A DNA stretch of 15,131 nucleotides from JAWXBG01 sp044375415 (GCA_044375415.1 JBILMS010000072.1:1-15131); one strand, 5' to 3'; counted from the stretch's first letter, positions 5,326 to 13,984 are shown. The notes: generated by a model not told the origin, from the letters alone. Made by a program: numbers and translations.

Positions 5326-7845
5326 CTAAAACGATACTTGAAACTTCGCTCTTAATCCAACTTTGAATATATCCGGATTATCGAGATAGGAGAGACGCCA
5401 TAACATATCGATGCGGAAGACCTTAAAGATGTTTTCCAAGCCGACGGCCGCTTCTATGTATGGTTTGCCGAGGGTGTAGATATCGGGATCGCCATCTTCA
5501 TCGAAGTCGCGACTTAAAATCTGATCATTCGATTCATCGTATCCACCCACCAATGCTTTCACAGCAACTACTTCTCTCCATTTAAGTTTACGCATCAATG
5601 GAATTCGATTTAAGAAAAGTCCTTCGAGGTGATACGTTGCCCATGCACTTGCCCATTGATCACTCACAAACTCAAAAAAGTTCATGGTGTTGTAGGCAGA
5701 CTCATCATAGAAAAAAGTCTCGTTTCCTTGGTGCAACATCAGTGCGGGATAGGGGAGATGACCCATAATTTTTCCTGCTTCGAGTGTTATATCCACAAAT
5801 CCGAATGGACCAAATCGCCATGTATCGCTCAATCTTCCAACGATACGTTGATATTCGAAATCACTGCCTAAAATTCCCGGTGAACCTATGCTATACGCTA
5901 CTTCTAATTCAGGATAAGTAGTACCTAGACTCACACGTTCAAATTCGCCATAGACAAATTTTTCTTTGTAAGCAAAACGTGTGTAGAGTGTTACTTCCGA
6001 AGTAGTGATGTCGTTTACCGAAATCAGTGATCCATTGTCGGGAGAACTGCGAACATAACGATAGGCGTTGCCCGCAGGTTTTAAGATACGATGTGTAAAT
6101 ATCAAACGATTCGACCAACCATATAACCACTCACGTTCGAAGTACCCGGTGAGTTCGGTGACATCGGTTAATTTGTTTGCCGGGTTGCGACGGAATAAAG
6201 ACGAGAGCACATTGTCTTGACGGAAGGCTCCGGTGCTCTGACCGAGTTGCTCCATATCGCGTTTGGCATTTCCACCAAAAGCCATACGCGGATTTTTATT
6301 CATCACCCACAAAAAACCTCCACCGTATTTCCAGCGTTCGTCGCGAAGTCCGTAGGCGCCATAACCCTCGAGCATTACTTTTTTGCTGAAATTATTGCTC
6401 GTTCTTCCACCCATGCGGAATCGATTTCCTTCGATGGGATTAAAAGAATAAAAGGTATAATAAGGTCCAAATTCCCACGGACCCACCACTTTGTATCCAT
6501 TTACAAAGAGGTTTATAATATTCGAAATAGTTTTAAACTGCGGAACTATTTTTAAGGAGTCCACCATGCTGTATATCCGCTGTTCTTTTTCGCTAAGGGC
6601 TACATGCCGTGCCTGCTCCCAGAACTCACTGGTTTTATCCCCCGCATCTTCATTCACAATGATGTCGCTTATGCCGGAGTAGAATCCATCGTCGCGCGGT
6701 TTATTGATCACGAAATTTTTGTAGGTGCTTGTTTTACGTCCATAGACACCCATTTTTTTATCGCTGATATTAAAGTCGACGAGCAGCTGATCTTTGGTGA
6801 GCATCCAGATTTCGGGTTCTACCTCGTTGTACTCTTGGGTAACTTGAAATTTCTTGATCCAATTGATATTCGCGTCTTCGGCAATGGTCGCATCTATTTG
6901 TTTAACGGCATAGGTGGTATCGTTGATCCACATTTCACCAAAAAAGAGAAGCTCTTGTTTTCGACGGGGAAAAAACTGAAGTTGATAACACCACTTGTTA
7001 TCGATGTATGCGCTATCTACAATATCGTAGTCGTAAAAAGCCAGGCAATACGCCGAAATCGGACTTACAAAACTCTTGTCAAAGGCCACGATATTGTTGT
7101 CATAGACGTTCACGTTTTGATACATATCGCCCAAAAACTGCTGTACCGATTCGTTTTCTACGCCGCTTACCTGACTCGCTTTAATGATCTCCTTCGATGT
7201 TTTCGGATTTTGTTTGAAGTAGTAATCCGAGAGCGATTCGGTCATAAATACCGGCAAATAGGGTTTTTCCTCTGTGGTATCTATCCCTTCAAAAACAAAA
7301 GCAAAAGGTTTGAAGATTTTTCTTTTCTGAAAATTTTCGTTGATGTTGTTTAAGTCGAATTCTACTTTGTTGTATGCCTCGTATTCATACCCATCCAATT
7401 TTTCGCGGTTATTAATTTTCTTGTTGCGAAGCACCTTTTTCATAAGGGCTATCGCGGGATTGGGACCATCGTCCGGACGAATAACAATGGTGTTGAGTTC
7501 TCGACTTTGGGTACTTAAAACAAAGTTGATGACTTGCTCGGTACCCTCTTTTACATATTTGGTTTGCGAGGCATATCCTGTGACCAATACGGAGAGAGAA
7601 TCGCTGCTGTAATACGTTTCAATTTTAAAATTCCCATCGATATCGGTGCTTCCTCCTGTTTTGGTGCCTTTAAAAAAGAGAGTAGCAAAGGGGATGGTTT
7701 CACCGGTTGCGGCATCAGTCACTTTACCCGAGACAATAGTGCGCTGTGCAAGAAACTCTCCGGCAGAAGCTAGAAAGAGCAACAAGGACAGTATTACTGC
7801 TTGTTGAAGGTACTTAGGTATGTCAACAAAGTTCTTACCCGGCAT
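5326..7845 (-). CDS. DUF5686 outer-membrane protein with CarboxypepD regulatory-like domain
   Basis: This 839-residue protein starts with a signal peptide (residues 1-34, cut near EFLAQ). A carboxypeptidase regulatory-like beta-sandwich follows (about 36-113, with SGKVTDAATGETIPFATLFF and GSTDIDGNFKI). Then comes the DUF5686 region, recognisable from NPAIALMKKVLRNK and YEYEAYNKVEFDL at about 130-165, running to the C-terminus. The last third is rich in alternating-residue strands and ends in KFQVSF, a terminal phenylalanine typical of outer-membrane beta-barrels. The N-terminal domain is shared with SusC/TonB-dependent receptors, but no plug domain is seen. The function of the family is unknown; an outer-membrane location is inferred. 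The gene is divergent from tatC with a 127-base gap to its start, and a TACATTTG box sits just upstream. Confidence 0.9.
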   Translation of the reverse strand: MPGKNFVDIPKYLQQAVILSLLLFLASAGEFLAQRTIVSGKVTDAATGETIPFATLFFKGTKTGGSTDIDGNFKIETYYSSDSLSVLVTGYASQTKYVKEGTEQVINFVLSTQSRELNTIVIRPDDGPNPAIALMKKVLRNKKINNREKLDGYEYEAYNKVEFDLNNINENFQKRKIFKPFAFVFEGIDTTEEKPYLPVFMTESLSDYYFKQNPKTSKEIIKASQVSGVENESVQQFLGDMYQNVNVYDNNIVAFDKSFVSPISAYCLAFYDYDIVDSAYIDNKWCYQLQFFPRRKQELLFFGEMWINDTTYAVKQIDATIAEDANINWIKKFQVTQEYNEVEPEIWMLTKDQLLVDFNISDKKMGVYGRKTSTYKNFVINKPRDDGFYSGISDIIVNEDAGDKTSEFWEQARHVALSEKEQRIYSMVDSLKIVPQFKTISNIINLFVNGYKVVGPWEFGPYYTFYSFNPIEGNRFRMGGRTSNNFSKKVMLEGYGAYGLRDERWKYGGGFLWVMNKNPRMAFGGNAKRDMEQLGQSTGAFRQDNVLSSLFRRNPANKLTDVTELTGYFEREWLYGWSNRLIFTHRILKPAGNAYRYVRSSPDNGSLISVNDITTSEVTLYTRFAYKEKFVYGEFERVSLGTTYPELEVAYSIGSPGILGSDFEYQRIVGRLSDTWRFGPFGFVDITLEAGKIMGHLPYPALMLHQGNETFFYDESAYNTMNFFEFVSDQWASAWATYHLEGLFLNRIPLMRKLKWREVVAVKALVGGYDESNDQILSRDFDEDGDPDIYTLGKPYIEAAVGLENIFKVFRIDMLWRLSYLDNPDIFKVGLRAKFQVSF

Positions 7846-7860
7846 CTGATTTCAGTGCTT

Positions 7861-7868
7861 CAAATGTA
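7861..7868 (-). promoter_or_regulatory. Candidate -7 promoter box for the DUF5686 gene
   Basis: On the minus strand this reads TACATTTG, a perfect TAnnTTTG, ending 15 bases before the ATG at 7845. A matching -33 element is not obvious. Confidence 0.4.
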
Positions 7869-7953
7869 TGTGAAAGATGTTTTGTTTAAGTCATTATTGG
7901 TTTACGGGCAATTGACTTCGAGTGTTCAGTTTTTTTGTCATTCATTTTAGACC

Positions 7954-7961
7954 TAGGTTTG
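7954..7961 (+). promoter_or_regulatory. Candidate -7 promoter box for tatC
   Basis: TAGGTTTG matches TAnnTTTG. A TTTG sits 16 bases upstream at the end of the T-run (7943-7937 region), a slightly short spacing for a -33 box. The box ends 11 bases before the ATG at 7973, which argues against the in-frame ATG at 7922 being used. Confidence 0.4.
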
Positions 7962-7972
7962 CAGCTCACAAA

Positions 7973-8788
7973 ATGGCTGAACCTGTTACCAAAAACATGT
8001 CTTTTCTCGAGCACCTCGAGGAACTGCGCCGCCGACTTTGGTTTGCTGCTATTGGCATTGCCGTAGGGGTACTTGTTGTGGTGATATTCAATGATTTTGT
8101 GGTCAACGAAGTGATCATGGGCCCTCGAAACCCCAACTTCTGGACCTATCGTTTTTTCTGTTGGTTGTCGCAAGAGCTTGGTTTAAACGACGCCCTTTGT
8201 TTGCCCGCTATAACGGCAAGTCTTCAGAACACATCGATGTCGGGCGCTTTTTCGGCCTACATACTCGTGTGTATTACAGGCGGAATTGCCATTGCTTTTC
8301 CATGGGTTTTTTATCAGTTATGGCTTTTTATAAAACCCGGATTACGCGACAAAGAAGTCCGTTCTGTGAGGGGTATCGTCTTTTTTGTCTCCTTACTTTT
8401 TTTCTCAGGAATCCTTTTCGGATACTTTTTATTGTCGCCCTTATCCATACAATTTCTATTTGGGTTTCAATTTGCCGATACGGTAAACACCCCTACTACC
8501 TTGTCTTATCTGAAGATTATGACCACCTTGGTATTGGGAACGGGCCTCATTTTTCAGTTGCCCATACTCATCTATTTTTTGGCTAAAATCGGATTGGTAA
8601 CATCGGCCTTCCTTAAAAAATATCGCAAACACGCATTCGTTGTGAATCTCGTTATCGCAGCGATCATAACACCTCCTGATGTAACAAGTCAGATATTGGT
8701 GACCTTACCTATGCTTTTGTTGTACGAGGTGAGTATATTCCTTGCTGCAAGGGTAGAGAAGAAGAAGGCGATGACCGAACCGGTATAA
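7973..8788 (+). CDS. tatC: Sec-independent protein translocase TatC
   Basis: TatC is the inner-membrane receptor of the twin-arginine pathway, which exports folded proteins carrying RR signal peptides. The 271-residue product shows the N-terminal signature MSFLEHLEELRRRL with the signal-binding glutamate at residue 17. The family block SAYILVCITGGIAIAFPWVF continues into YQLWLFIKPGLRDKE (94-128), which contains the second conserved glutamate (128). Six membrane helices are placed near 22-42, 93-113, 133-155, 180-203, 221-236 and 240-258. The late PDVTSQ motif is also present. An in-frame ATG at 7922 would add 17 residues not resembling the family; a TAnnTTTG box between the two starts supports 7973. 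ATG 7997 is another possible start. The gene is convergent with the isomerase gene (30 bases between stops). No tatA or tatB lies in the window. Confidence 0.96.
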   Translation: MAEPVTKNMSFLEHLEELRRRLWFAAIGIAVGVLVVVIFNDFVVNEVIMGPRNPNFWTYRFFCWLSQELGLNDALCLPAITASLQNTSMSGAFSAYILVCITGGIAIAFPWVFYQLWLFIKPGLRDKEVRSVRGIVFFVSLLFFSGILFGYFLLSPLSIQFLFGFQFADTVNTPTTLSYLKIMTTLVLGTGLIFQLPILIYFLAKIGLVTSAFLKKYRKHAFVVNLVIAAIITPPDVTSQILVTLPMLLLYEVSIFLAARVEKKKAMTEPV

Positions 8789-8818
8789 CCGACGGATCAG
8801 GGTCTAAAAGTCTTTCAA

Positions 8819-9787
8819 TTAAAAAATGCCTTCCTTCAGAATGTCGTGCAAATGGACGATACCCTCATATTGACCATTTTTAGTCACTATGATTTGCGTG
8901 ATCTGTTTGCTTTCCATCATGTGAAAACCGTTCACGGCCAATTCCGCGACATCGAGAAATTTGGGCTCCGGGTTCATGATGTCTTTAGCTTTAGTTTTAT
9001 GGATGTCGGCTCCACGTTCGAGCATTCGTCGAATATCGCCATCGGTGATCATACCTTTTAATGTTTTTCCGGAGAGCACGGCAGTGGCTCCGAGACGTTT
9101 GGACGAAATTTCCAGGATCACCTTCTGAACGGGCGTTTCAGGAGTAACGGCAGGTTTGCTATTGGCGCCGAGCAGATCCCCCATACGCGTATATAGTTTT
9201 TTACCCAGGGCACCCCCCGGATGATATTTGGCAAAGTCGGCCGAAGTAAACCCACGTTGGTCCATCAGAGCTACCGCCAGCGCATCGCCCATAGCCAGTT
9301 GCACCGTTGTACTGGTCGTTGGTGCCAAGTTGTTCGGACAGGCTTCCTTATCGATGGGTGTATGCAATACCACATCACTTTTCGAGGCGAGAAAGCTCTT
9401 TTCGTTGGCGGTCATACCAACCACTAGATTGCCCATGCTGCGTACCAATGGGATAAGCACCTTAATCTCTGGGGAATCGCCGCTTTTAGAAATACAGAGC
9501 AGCATATCGTGTTTTTGAAGATTGCCTAGATCACCGTGAATAGCATCGGCGGCGTGTAGGAACAAGGCGGGTTGACCGGTACTATTTAACGTGGCCACGA
9601 TTTTCTGAGCGATGTTGGCACTTTTCCCAATGCCCGTTACCACTAAACGTCCCTTCGATTTTAGGAGGAGTTTTACGACTTCTTCAAATCGTTTATCAAT
9701 GATTTTACTCAGGTTTAATAGGGCTTCCGACTCGATTAGCAGAGTTTCCTTAGCTGAGGAGAGAATGGTTTTTTTGGTACTTTTCAT
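8819..9787 (-). CDS. kdsD: Arabinose-5-phosphate isomerase, SIS domain plus two CBS domains
   Basis: The enzyme interconverts D-ribulose 5-phosphate and D-arabinose 5-phosphate, the first step of KDO synthesis for lipopolysaccharide. The 322-residue product has the KpsF/GutQ/KdsD layout. A SIS domain (about 35-175) contains TGIGKSA (51-57), the LHAADAIHGDLG segment (77-88, with two conserved histidines), SKSGDS (100-105) and PNNLAPTTST (151-160). HPGGALGKKL (189-198) marks the end of the catalytic part. Two CBS repeats (about 205-262 and 267-322) include TDGDIRRML and the final VHLHDILKEG. ATG 9787 is preferred over an in-frame TTG nine bases upstream. In Bacteroidota this gene is commonly found beside recQ and tatC, as here. 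Whether the copy serves KDO synthesis or a capsule (KpsF) cannot be told from sequence; being next to housekeeping genes favours KDO. Confidence 0.94.
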   Translation of the reverse strand: MKSTKKTILSSAKETLLIESEALLNLSKIIDKRFEEVVKLLLKSKGRLVVTGIGKSANIAQKIVATLNSTGQPALFLHAADAIHGDLGNLQKHDMLLCISKSGDSPEIKVLIPLVRSMGNLVVGMTANEKSFLASKSDVVLHTPIDKEACPNNLAPTTSTTVQLAMGDALAVALMDQRGFTSADFAKYHPGGALGKKLYTRMGDLLGANSKPAVTPETPVQKVILEISSKRLGATAVLSGKTLKGMITDGDIRRMLERGADIHKTKAKDIMNPEPKFLDVAELAVNGFHMMESKQITQIIVTKNGQYEGIVHLHDILKEGIF

Positions 9788-9989
9788 GAGCTGCAAATGT
9801 TCAGCTTAATCGCTTGTTAAAGAAGCAAAATAATATTTTTTAATCGGCTCCGCGATATTACATTCGCACTCCCGTATTAAAACGAACAAGTTTTAAAGGT
9901 TTTTCGATAAATGAAGTTCAACAAAATAATTGTCTACTATTTGAACAGACTTTACTATTTTTAGACTTTCGCAAAAGTAGATTTTCAAG

Positions 9990-12191
9990 ATGACAACAGT
10001 TGTAGAGCTTTCACCGCGCAAAGCGCTGAAGCATTTTTTTGGTTTCGATAAGTTCAAAGGACTTCAGGAACAAGTAATAGATAGTGTACTCGCCGGGCAT
10101 GACACTTTTGTGATTATGCCTACCGGTGGAGGAAAATCATTGTGTTACCAACTCCCGGCTTTAATGCTGGAGGGAACAGCCATTGTGGTATCTCCGCTGA
10201 TAGCCCTGATGAAAAATCAGGTAGATGCTATGCGTGGATTTTCCAATGAAGACGGTATCGCACACGTGATCAATTCTTCGCTGAATAAAACGGAGATCAC
10301 ACAAGTAAAAACGGATATCGTAGAAGGTCGCTGCAAACTATTGTATGTAGCTCCTGAATCGCTCAATAAGGACGAAAACGTCGAGTTTTTTAAGTCGGTA
10401 AAGATTTCCTTTGTAGCCATCGATGAGGCGCACTGTATTTCGGAGTGGGGACATGATTTCCGCCCTGAATACCGTCGTTTGAAGCCCATCATCCAGCAGA
10501 TTGCCGATGTGCCTATCATGGCCCTTACCGCCACTGCTACTCCAAAGGTTCAACAAGATATTCAGAAGAACTTAGGAATGAGTGATGCCTTGTTTTTCAA
10601 AGCATCCTTCAACCGTCCCAACTTGTATTACGAGATCCGCCCGAAGATGAATGTCGGAAAGCAGATTATCCAATACATTAATGTAAACAAAGGCAAAAGC
10701 GGTATCATTTACTGCTTATCTCGTCGCAAAACCGAAGAGCTTGCCGAATTGCTTCAGGTCAACGGGATAAAAGCTTTGCCTTACCATGCGGGTATGGACA
10801 GCCATCAGCGTTCGAGTGTTCAAGATAAATTTTTGATGCAGGATGTCGATGTGATTGTGGCTACCATAGCTTTTGGTATGGGTATCGACAAACCCGACGT
10901 TCGTTTTGTATTGCACCACGACATTCCAAAATCACTCGAAAGTTATTACCAAGAAACAGGTCGTGCGGGTAGAGATGGTGGGGAAGGAGTATGTATTGCA
11001 TTTTACTCGCCTAAGGATATAGAGAAGTTGGAAAAGTTCCTCCAGGGCAAACCTGTGGCTGAACAAGAAGTGGGTATGTTGCTTCTTCAGGAAGTAATAG
11101 CCTATGCCGAAACTAGCATGAGTCGCAGAAAGTACTTACTCCATTATTTCGGTGAGGAGTGGGATGAAGTGAATGGCGATGGCGCGGGCATGGATGATAA
11201 TTCGCGCAATCCGAAGGAAAAATTTGATGGTCAGGAAGAAGTAAAACTCATCCTCGATTGCATCGACTCCTTTAATGAGATGCACAAATCGAAGTTCATT
11301 TGCAATGTGCTTATCGGAGTAAAAAGTTCGGAGATGACAACCTACAAGGCTCATCTCAATGAGTTTTTTGCTGAAGGAAAAGATCAATCAGAAAAACATT
11401 GGAATGCGATCATCCGTCAGATGTTGGTTCGCGGACTTTTGAGAAAAGAAATAGAAACTTACGGAACACTGAAGATCACCGAAGTCGGTCAGGCCTTCAA
11501 AAAGAATCCGGAGAGTTTTATGGTGGTGAAAGAAGAGGAAATCGGAGAAACCGACGACGACGATCAATTGTTGATTCCTCGTCAAGCCGGTGGTGGAGCA
11601 GCTGACGAAGCATTATTTGTTTTGTTGAAAGAGCTTCGTGCGAAAGTTTCGAAGGAGAGGAAATTGCCTCCGTATGTAATTTTTCAGGATCCTGCTCTCG
11701 AAGAAATGGCAACGCAGTACCCTATTACCATGGATGAACTCGCCTCTGTAAGTGGCGTGGGCAAGGGTAAAGCGGTGAAATTCGGAGCGCCGTTTTTGAG
11801 TATGATCGAGCAGTATGTAAAGGACAATGAGATAGAACGTCCGGAAGATTTTGTAGTTAAGAGCGCAGTTAATAAGAGCGGTCAGAAAGTACAGATCATC
11901 CAGAACATCGATAAAAAAATTCCACTTCCGGATATCGCGCGCGGATTGGGTAAAAGTCAGCGTGAGTTATTGGACGAATTGGAATCCATCATTGCATCCG
12001 GAACAAAAATCAATATTCAATATTGGATCAACGAAGAACTCGACGACGATCAGCAACAAGACATTTTTGATTACTTCATGGGTTCCGAAACAGAAGATAT
12101 TCTCGAAGCGGAAAAGCACTTCGATATGGAGTTTGAAGAGGATCAATTGCGTTTGATGCGGATAAAGTTCATGAGTGAGGTGGGGTTCTAG
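9990..12191 (+). CDS. recQ: ATP-dependent DNA helicase RecQ
   Basis: RecQ unwinds DNA 3' to 5' in recombination and replication-fork repair. The 733-residue product has a superfamily-2 helicase core with Walker A PTGGGKSLCYQLPAL (44-58), DEAH in FVAIDEAHCISEWGHDFRPE (141-160), ALTATATPKVQ and the motif VI region YYQETGRAGRDGGEG (about 315-329). An RQC-like region follows. An HRDC domain lies near 537-612 (LPPYVIFQDPALEEMA). A C-terminal helix-turn-helix extension occupies about 620-733 (KIPLPDIARGLGKSQRELLDE). The four zinc-binding cysteines of E. coli RecQ are not present: the CRR position reads SMSRRKYLLHYFGEEW and the CxxC region reads GDGAGMDDNSRN. I believe this is usual for long Bacteroidota RecQ proteins. 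ATG 9990 gives a normal N-terminus. The gene is divergent from kdsD across about 200 AT-rich bases. Confidence 0.97.
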   Translation: MTTVVELSPRKALKHFFGFDKFKGLQEQVIDSVLAGHDTFVIMPTGGGKSLCYQLPALMLEGTAIVVSPLIALMKNQVDAMRGFSNEDGIAHVINSSLNKTEITQVKTDIVEGRCKLLYVAPESLNKDENVEFFKSVKISFVAIDEAHCISEWGHDFRPEYRRLKPIIQQIADVPIMALTATATPKVQQDIQKNLGMSDALFFKASFNRPNLYYEIRPKMNVGKQIIQYINVNKGKSGIIYCLSRRKTEELAELLQVNGIKALPYHAGMDSHQRSSVQDKFLMQDVDVIVATIAFGMGIDKPDVRFVLHHDIPKSLESYYQETGRAGRDGGEGVCIAFYSPKDIEKLEKFLQGKPVAEQEVGMLLLQEVIAYAETSMSRRKYLLHYFGEEWDEVNGDGAGMDDNSRNPKEKFDGQEEVKLILDCIDSFNEMHKSKFICNVLIGVKSSEMTTYKAHLNEFFAEGKDQSEKHWNAIIRQMLVRGLLRKEIETYGTLKITEVGQAFKKNPESFMVVKEEEIGETDDDDQLLIPRQAGGGAADEALFVLLKELRAKVSKERKLPPYVIFQDPALEEMATQYPITMDELASVSGVGKGKAVKFGAPFLSMIEQYVKDNEIERPEDFVVKSAVNKSGQKVQIIQNIDKKIPLPDIARGLGKSQRELLDELESIIASGTKINIQYWINEELDDDQQQDIFDYFMGSETEDILEAEKHFDMEFEEDQLRLMRIKFMSEVGF

Positions 12192-12234
12192 TAGTATCAT
12201 TACCGAAGACGTAAAGCCCCTCAAACTCAACTTG

Positions 12235-12285
12235 CGCAGTTCTCAGTTTACAGAAACAGAAACAGGAACAGGGCGTTACTATAGC
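12235..12285. repeat. Direct repeat R2, copy 1
   Basis: GCAGTTCTCAGTTTACAGAA is followed by ACAGAAACAGGAACAGGGCG and TTACTATAG. A near copy in the same orientation lies at 13544-13591. The two bracket the metallophosphatase gene about 1.3 kb apart. This copy lies 44 bases after the recQ stop, in the 162-base gap between the convergent recQ and phosphatase genes. Confidence 0.75.
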
Positions 12286-12353
12286 CTTTGTCGTTATCTA
12301 GTTTGGTCTATGGGGGAGAGGTGCGCTTATCATCGCATGGTGCAAGCAGTGTT

Positions 12354-13412
12354 TTAAAATTGAATTTCACTACCTTTAATTGTATACTCAATTCGCACAT
12401 TGGCTGAATTGTCTATAATCTCAAATTTAATCACCGGATCTTGCTCCCATAATATGGTAAGTATGCCAAAGTGATTTTCCATTATCGGTCCTTCGATTCG
12501 GTTGCTATTGGGTGTTGCGAAATCCCACGTGGAAGTTATTCCACTAGAGGTAATGTCATAGAGGGGATATAACCCCGGCTCTTGAAGTTTTGATATTTCA
12601 GCATAATGCACATCTCCCGAAAGAAAAATCACACCATTACTTTTTGTCCTATTAATCAAATCCAACATTCGCTTTTGCTCATGAGGAAAATTGGCCCAAG
12701 CTTCATAGCCATTGTATTCAATGCCAAATTGCGAACCACTGCATATCAGGCGCAGGTCAGCCGGTTTTTGCAATTCGAGTTCGAGCCATTTCCATTGTTC
12801 TGCTCCCAATAAGGTGCTGTCTTCAGATTCATGAGGGATGTAATCGAGTTGATAGAAATAGTTATCCCTAGGTAGTTTTGTCAATGTATCATATAAGCGC
12901 AGTTCGTTTCTAAAGCTGCGGTTATCGAGCAAAATTATTTGAATAACTTTATTTTCTGTTTTGATATATTCGCTGTGGTAGATTCCTTCATGTTTTCTCC
13001 GCTCACTATCTTGGGGTTCTTTGAATGCCTCAAGAAATATTTCTTTAGATTCATTTTTCCACGGATAGTATTTGCCTGCATCATTTCTGCCGTAATCATG
13101 ATCATCCCATGTGGCGAAAATTTGCGTACTTGTGCTTAGGTGAACATAGTCCGGTTGATTTTGCCAGCGCGTATACTTATTTCTAAGTGTATCCATGTTA
13201 TCTGTGTCACCGTAAATATTGTCGCCAAGAAAAATGAAAGCGTCCGGATTTTCCGCTGCCGCAAGGGATAGAACGGGTTGCGGTAGATCCTGATTACCGC
13301 AACTGCCAAATGCAATTTTCGTAATCTTTGGTTCGTGGTTACAAGATGTCAACAGAGTCAGGAGAATTGCTCCAAGTGTAATAATTGAAAGAGGACCCTT
13401 ACCTGTATACAT
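12354..13412 (-). CDS. PhoD-like alkaline phosphatase/phosphodiesterase lipoprotein
   Basis: The 352-residue product is a metallophosphatase of the PhoD-like (alkaline phosphatase D) family, expected to hydrolyse phosphate mono- or diesters outside the cytoplasm. Metal-site motifs are FGSCGNQ (35-41), FLGDNIYGDTD (61-71), TWDDHDYGRNDAG (101-113) and LSGDVHYAE (264-272), with HEGIYHS (141-147) between them. The N-terminus MYTGKGPLSIITLGAILLTL followed by LTSC is a lipoprotein signal, with Cys 24 as the lipidated residue. An in-frame ATG at 13454 would add 14 residues and has an A-rich leader, so it remains possible. The frame stays open to 13772, but that extension runs through repeat R2 and other repeat sequence and is not protein-like. 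The gene is bracketed by direct repeats, which may reflect insertion as a unit. The exact substrate is unknown. Confidence 0.9.
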   Translation of the reverse strand: MYTGKGPLSIITLGAILLTLLTSCNHEPKITKIAFGSCGNQDLPQPVLSLAAAENPDAFIFLGDNIYGDTDNMDTLRNKYTRWQNQPDYVHLSTSTQIFATWDDHDYGRNDAGKYYPWKNESKEIFLEAFKEPQDSERRKHEGIYHSEYIKTENKVIQIILLDNRSFRNELRLYDTLTKLPRDNYFYQLDYIPHESEDSTLLGAEQWKWLELELQKPADLRLICSGSQFGIEYNGYEAWANFPHEQKRMLDLINRTKSNGVIFLSGDVHYAEISKLQEPGLYPLYDITSSGITSTWDFATPNSNRIEGPIMENHFGILTILWEQDPVIKFEIIDNSANVRIEYTIKGSEIQF

Positions 13413-13543
13413 CGCATACAAAGGATTTGCTGGAGGATATGTATAATCTGCCATGATTTTTAATTGATAGGGCCTAATATCTATCCTTTGAAACCTCTGT
13501 GCAAATTCTTGTAGAACTCCGTAGTAAAAAACTAATCCGACAA

Positions 13544-13591
13544 GAGCAGTTCTCAGTTCACAGAAACAGTAACAGGACGTTTCTATTATAG
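13544..13591. repeat. Direct repeat R2, copy 2
   Basis: GAGCAGTTCTCAGTTCACAG is followed by AAACAGTAACAGGACG and TTTCTATTATAG. It matches 12235-12285 apart from a six-base gap and a few substitutions. Weaker similarity continues for about 20 bases (TGTCGTTAT against CTCGTCATT). Confidence 0.75.
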
Positions 13592-13730
13592 TTCTCGTCA
13601 TTTGCTGCGTTGCCCTTTGGCCATAGTTTTTTTGGAACACAAGCGAGCGATGCTCGCCGCAAAGGCCGATTCTCGGCGCGCAGAGGTCGCAAAGCCATAC
13701 GGGATGCACACTCTCCGCATTCACCCTGCA

Positions 13731-13770
13731 CCTCTTTGTGTAATTCTTTGCGGTAAAAATCGGAAAGGGC
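13731..13770 (-). repeat. ACCGCAAAG block, inverted copy
   Basis: On the minus strand it reads GCCCTTTCCGATTTTTACCG followed by CAAAGAATTACACAAAGAGG. This corresponds to the start of the block at 4900-4945 in the opposite orientation. Confidence 0.65.
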
Positions 13771-13818
13771 AAGAATTATGAGTTATAAATGTTGAATTAT
13801 AAATTGGAACGTTTATTT

Positions 13819-13872
13819 GAGACGTTTATGTATCCAACTTTGTGATCTTCGTTCGTTTACGAACGTCCCCTT
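13819..13872 (-). repeat. Hairpin-containing unit, first of tandem pair
   Basis: On the plus strand: GAGACGTTTATGTATCCAAC, TTTGTGATCTTC, the hairpin CGTTCGTTTACGAACG (13850-13865) and TCCCCTTA. The next unit at 13930-13983 has the same layout, offset by about 111 bases. The arms CGTTCGT/ACGAACG differ from those at 3091 and 3527 by a paired change that keeps the stem. Confidence 0.75.
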
Positions 13873-13929
13873 ATTCGGGTTGTATTATGGATTATGTATT
13901 AAGTATTAAGATTTGAGAGCGTTTTTCTG

Positions 13930-13983
13930 AGACGTATTTGCATCCAACTTTGTGTACTCCGTTCGTTTACGAACGTCCCCTTA
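13930..13983 (-). repeat. Hairpin-containing unit, second of tandem pair
   Basis: GAGACGTATTTGCATCCAAC, TTTGTGTACTC, the hairpin CGTTCGTTTACGAACG (13960-13975) and TCCCCTTA. On the minus strand the flank reads CGGAGTACACAAAGTTGGA, matching CGGAGTGCACAAAGCTGGA beside the hairpin at 3527, so it is the same element inverted. Confidence 0.75.
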
Positions 13984-13984
13984 A

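Noticed and set aside
6604..7353. 249-residue open frame on the plus strand inside the DUF5686 gene
   Set aside because: It is antisense to a well-supported protein, has no recognisable domain, and its openness reflects the codon use of the real gene.
13643..13677. GCGAGC/GCTCGC and GCCGA/TCGGC hairpins as a transcription terminator
   Set aside because: No T-run follows on either strand and the site lies upstream of a gene inside a repeat island; it is better explained as part of the repeat modules.
13413..13772. N-terminal extension of the metallophosphatase frame to 13772
   Set aside because: It crosses repeat R2 and other island modules, lacks family similarity, and would bury the lipoprotein signal in the middle of the protein.
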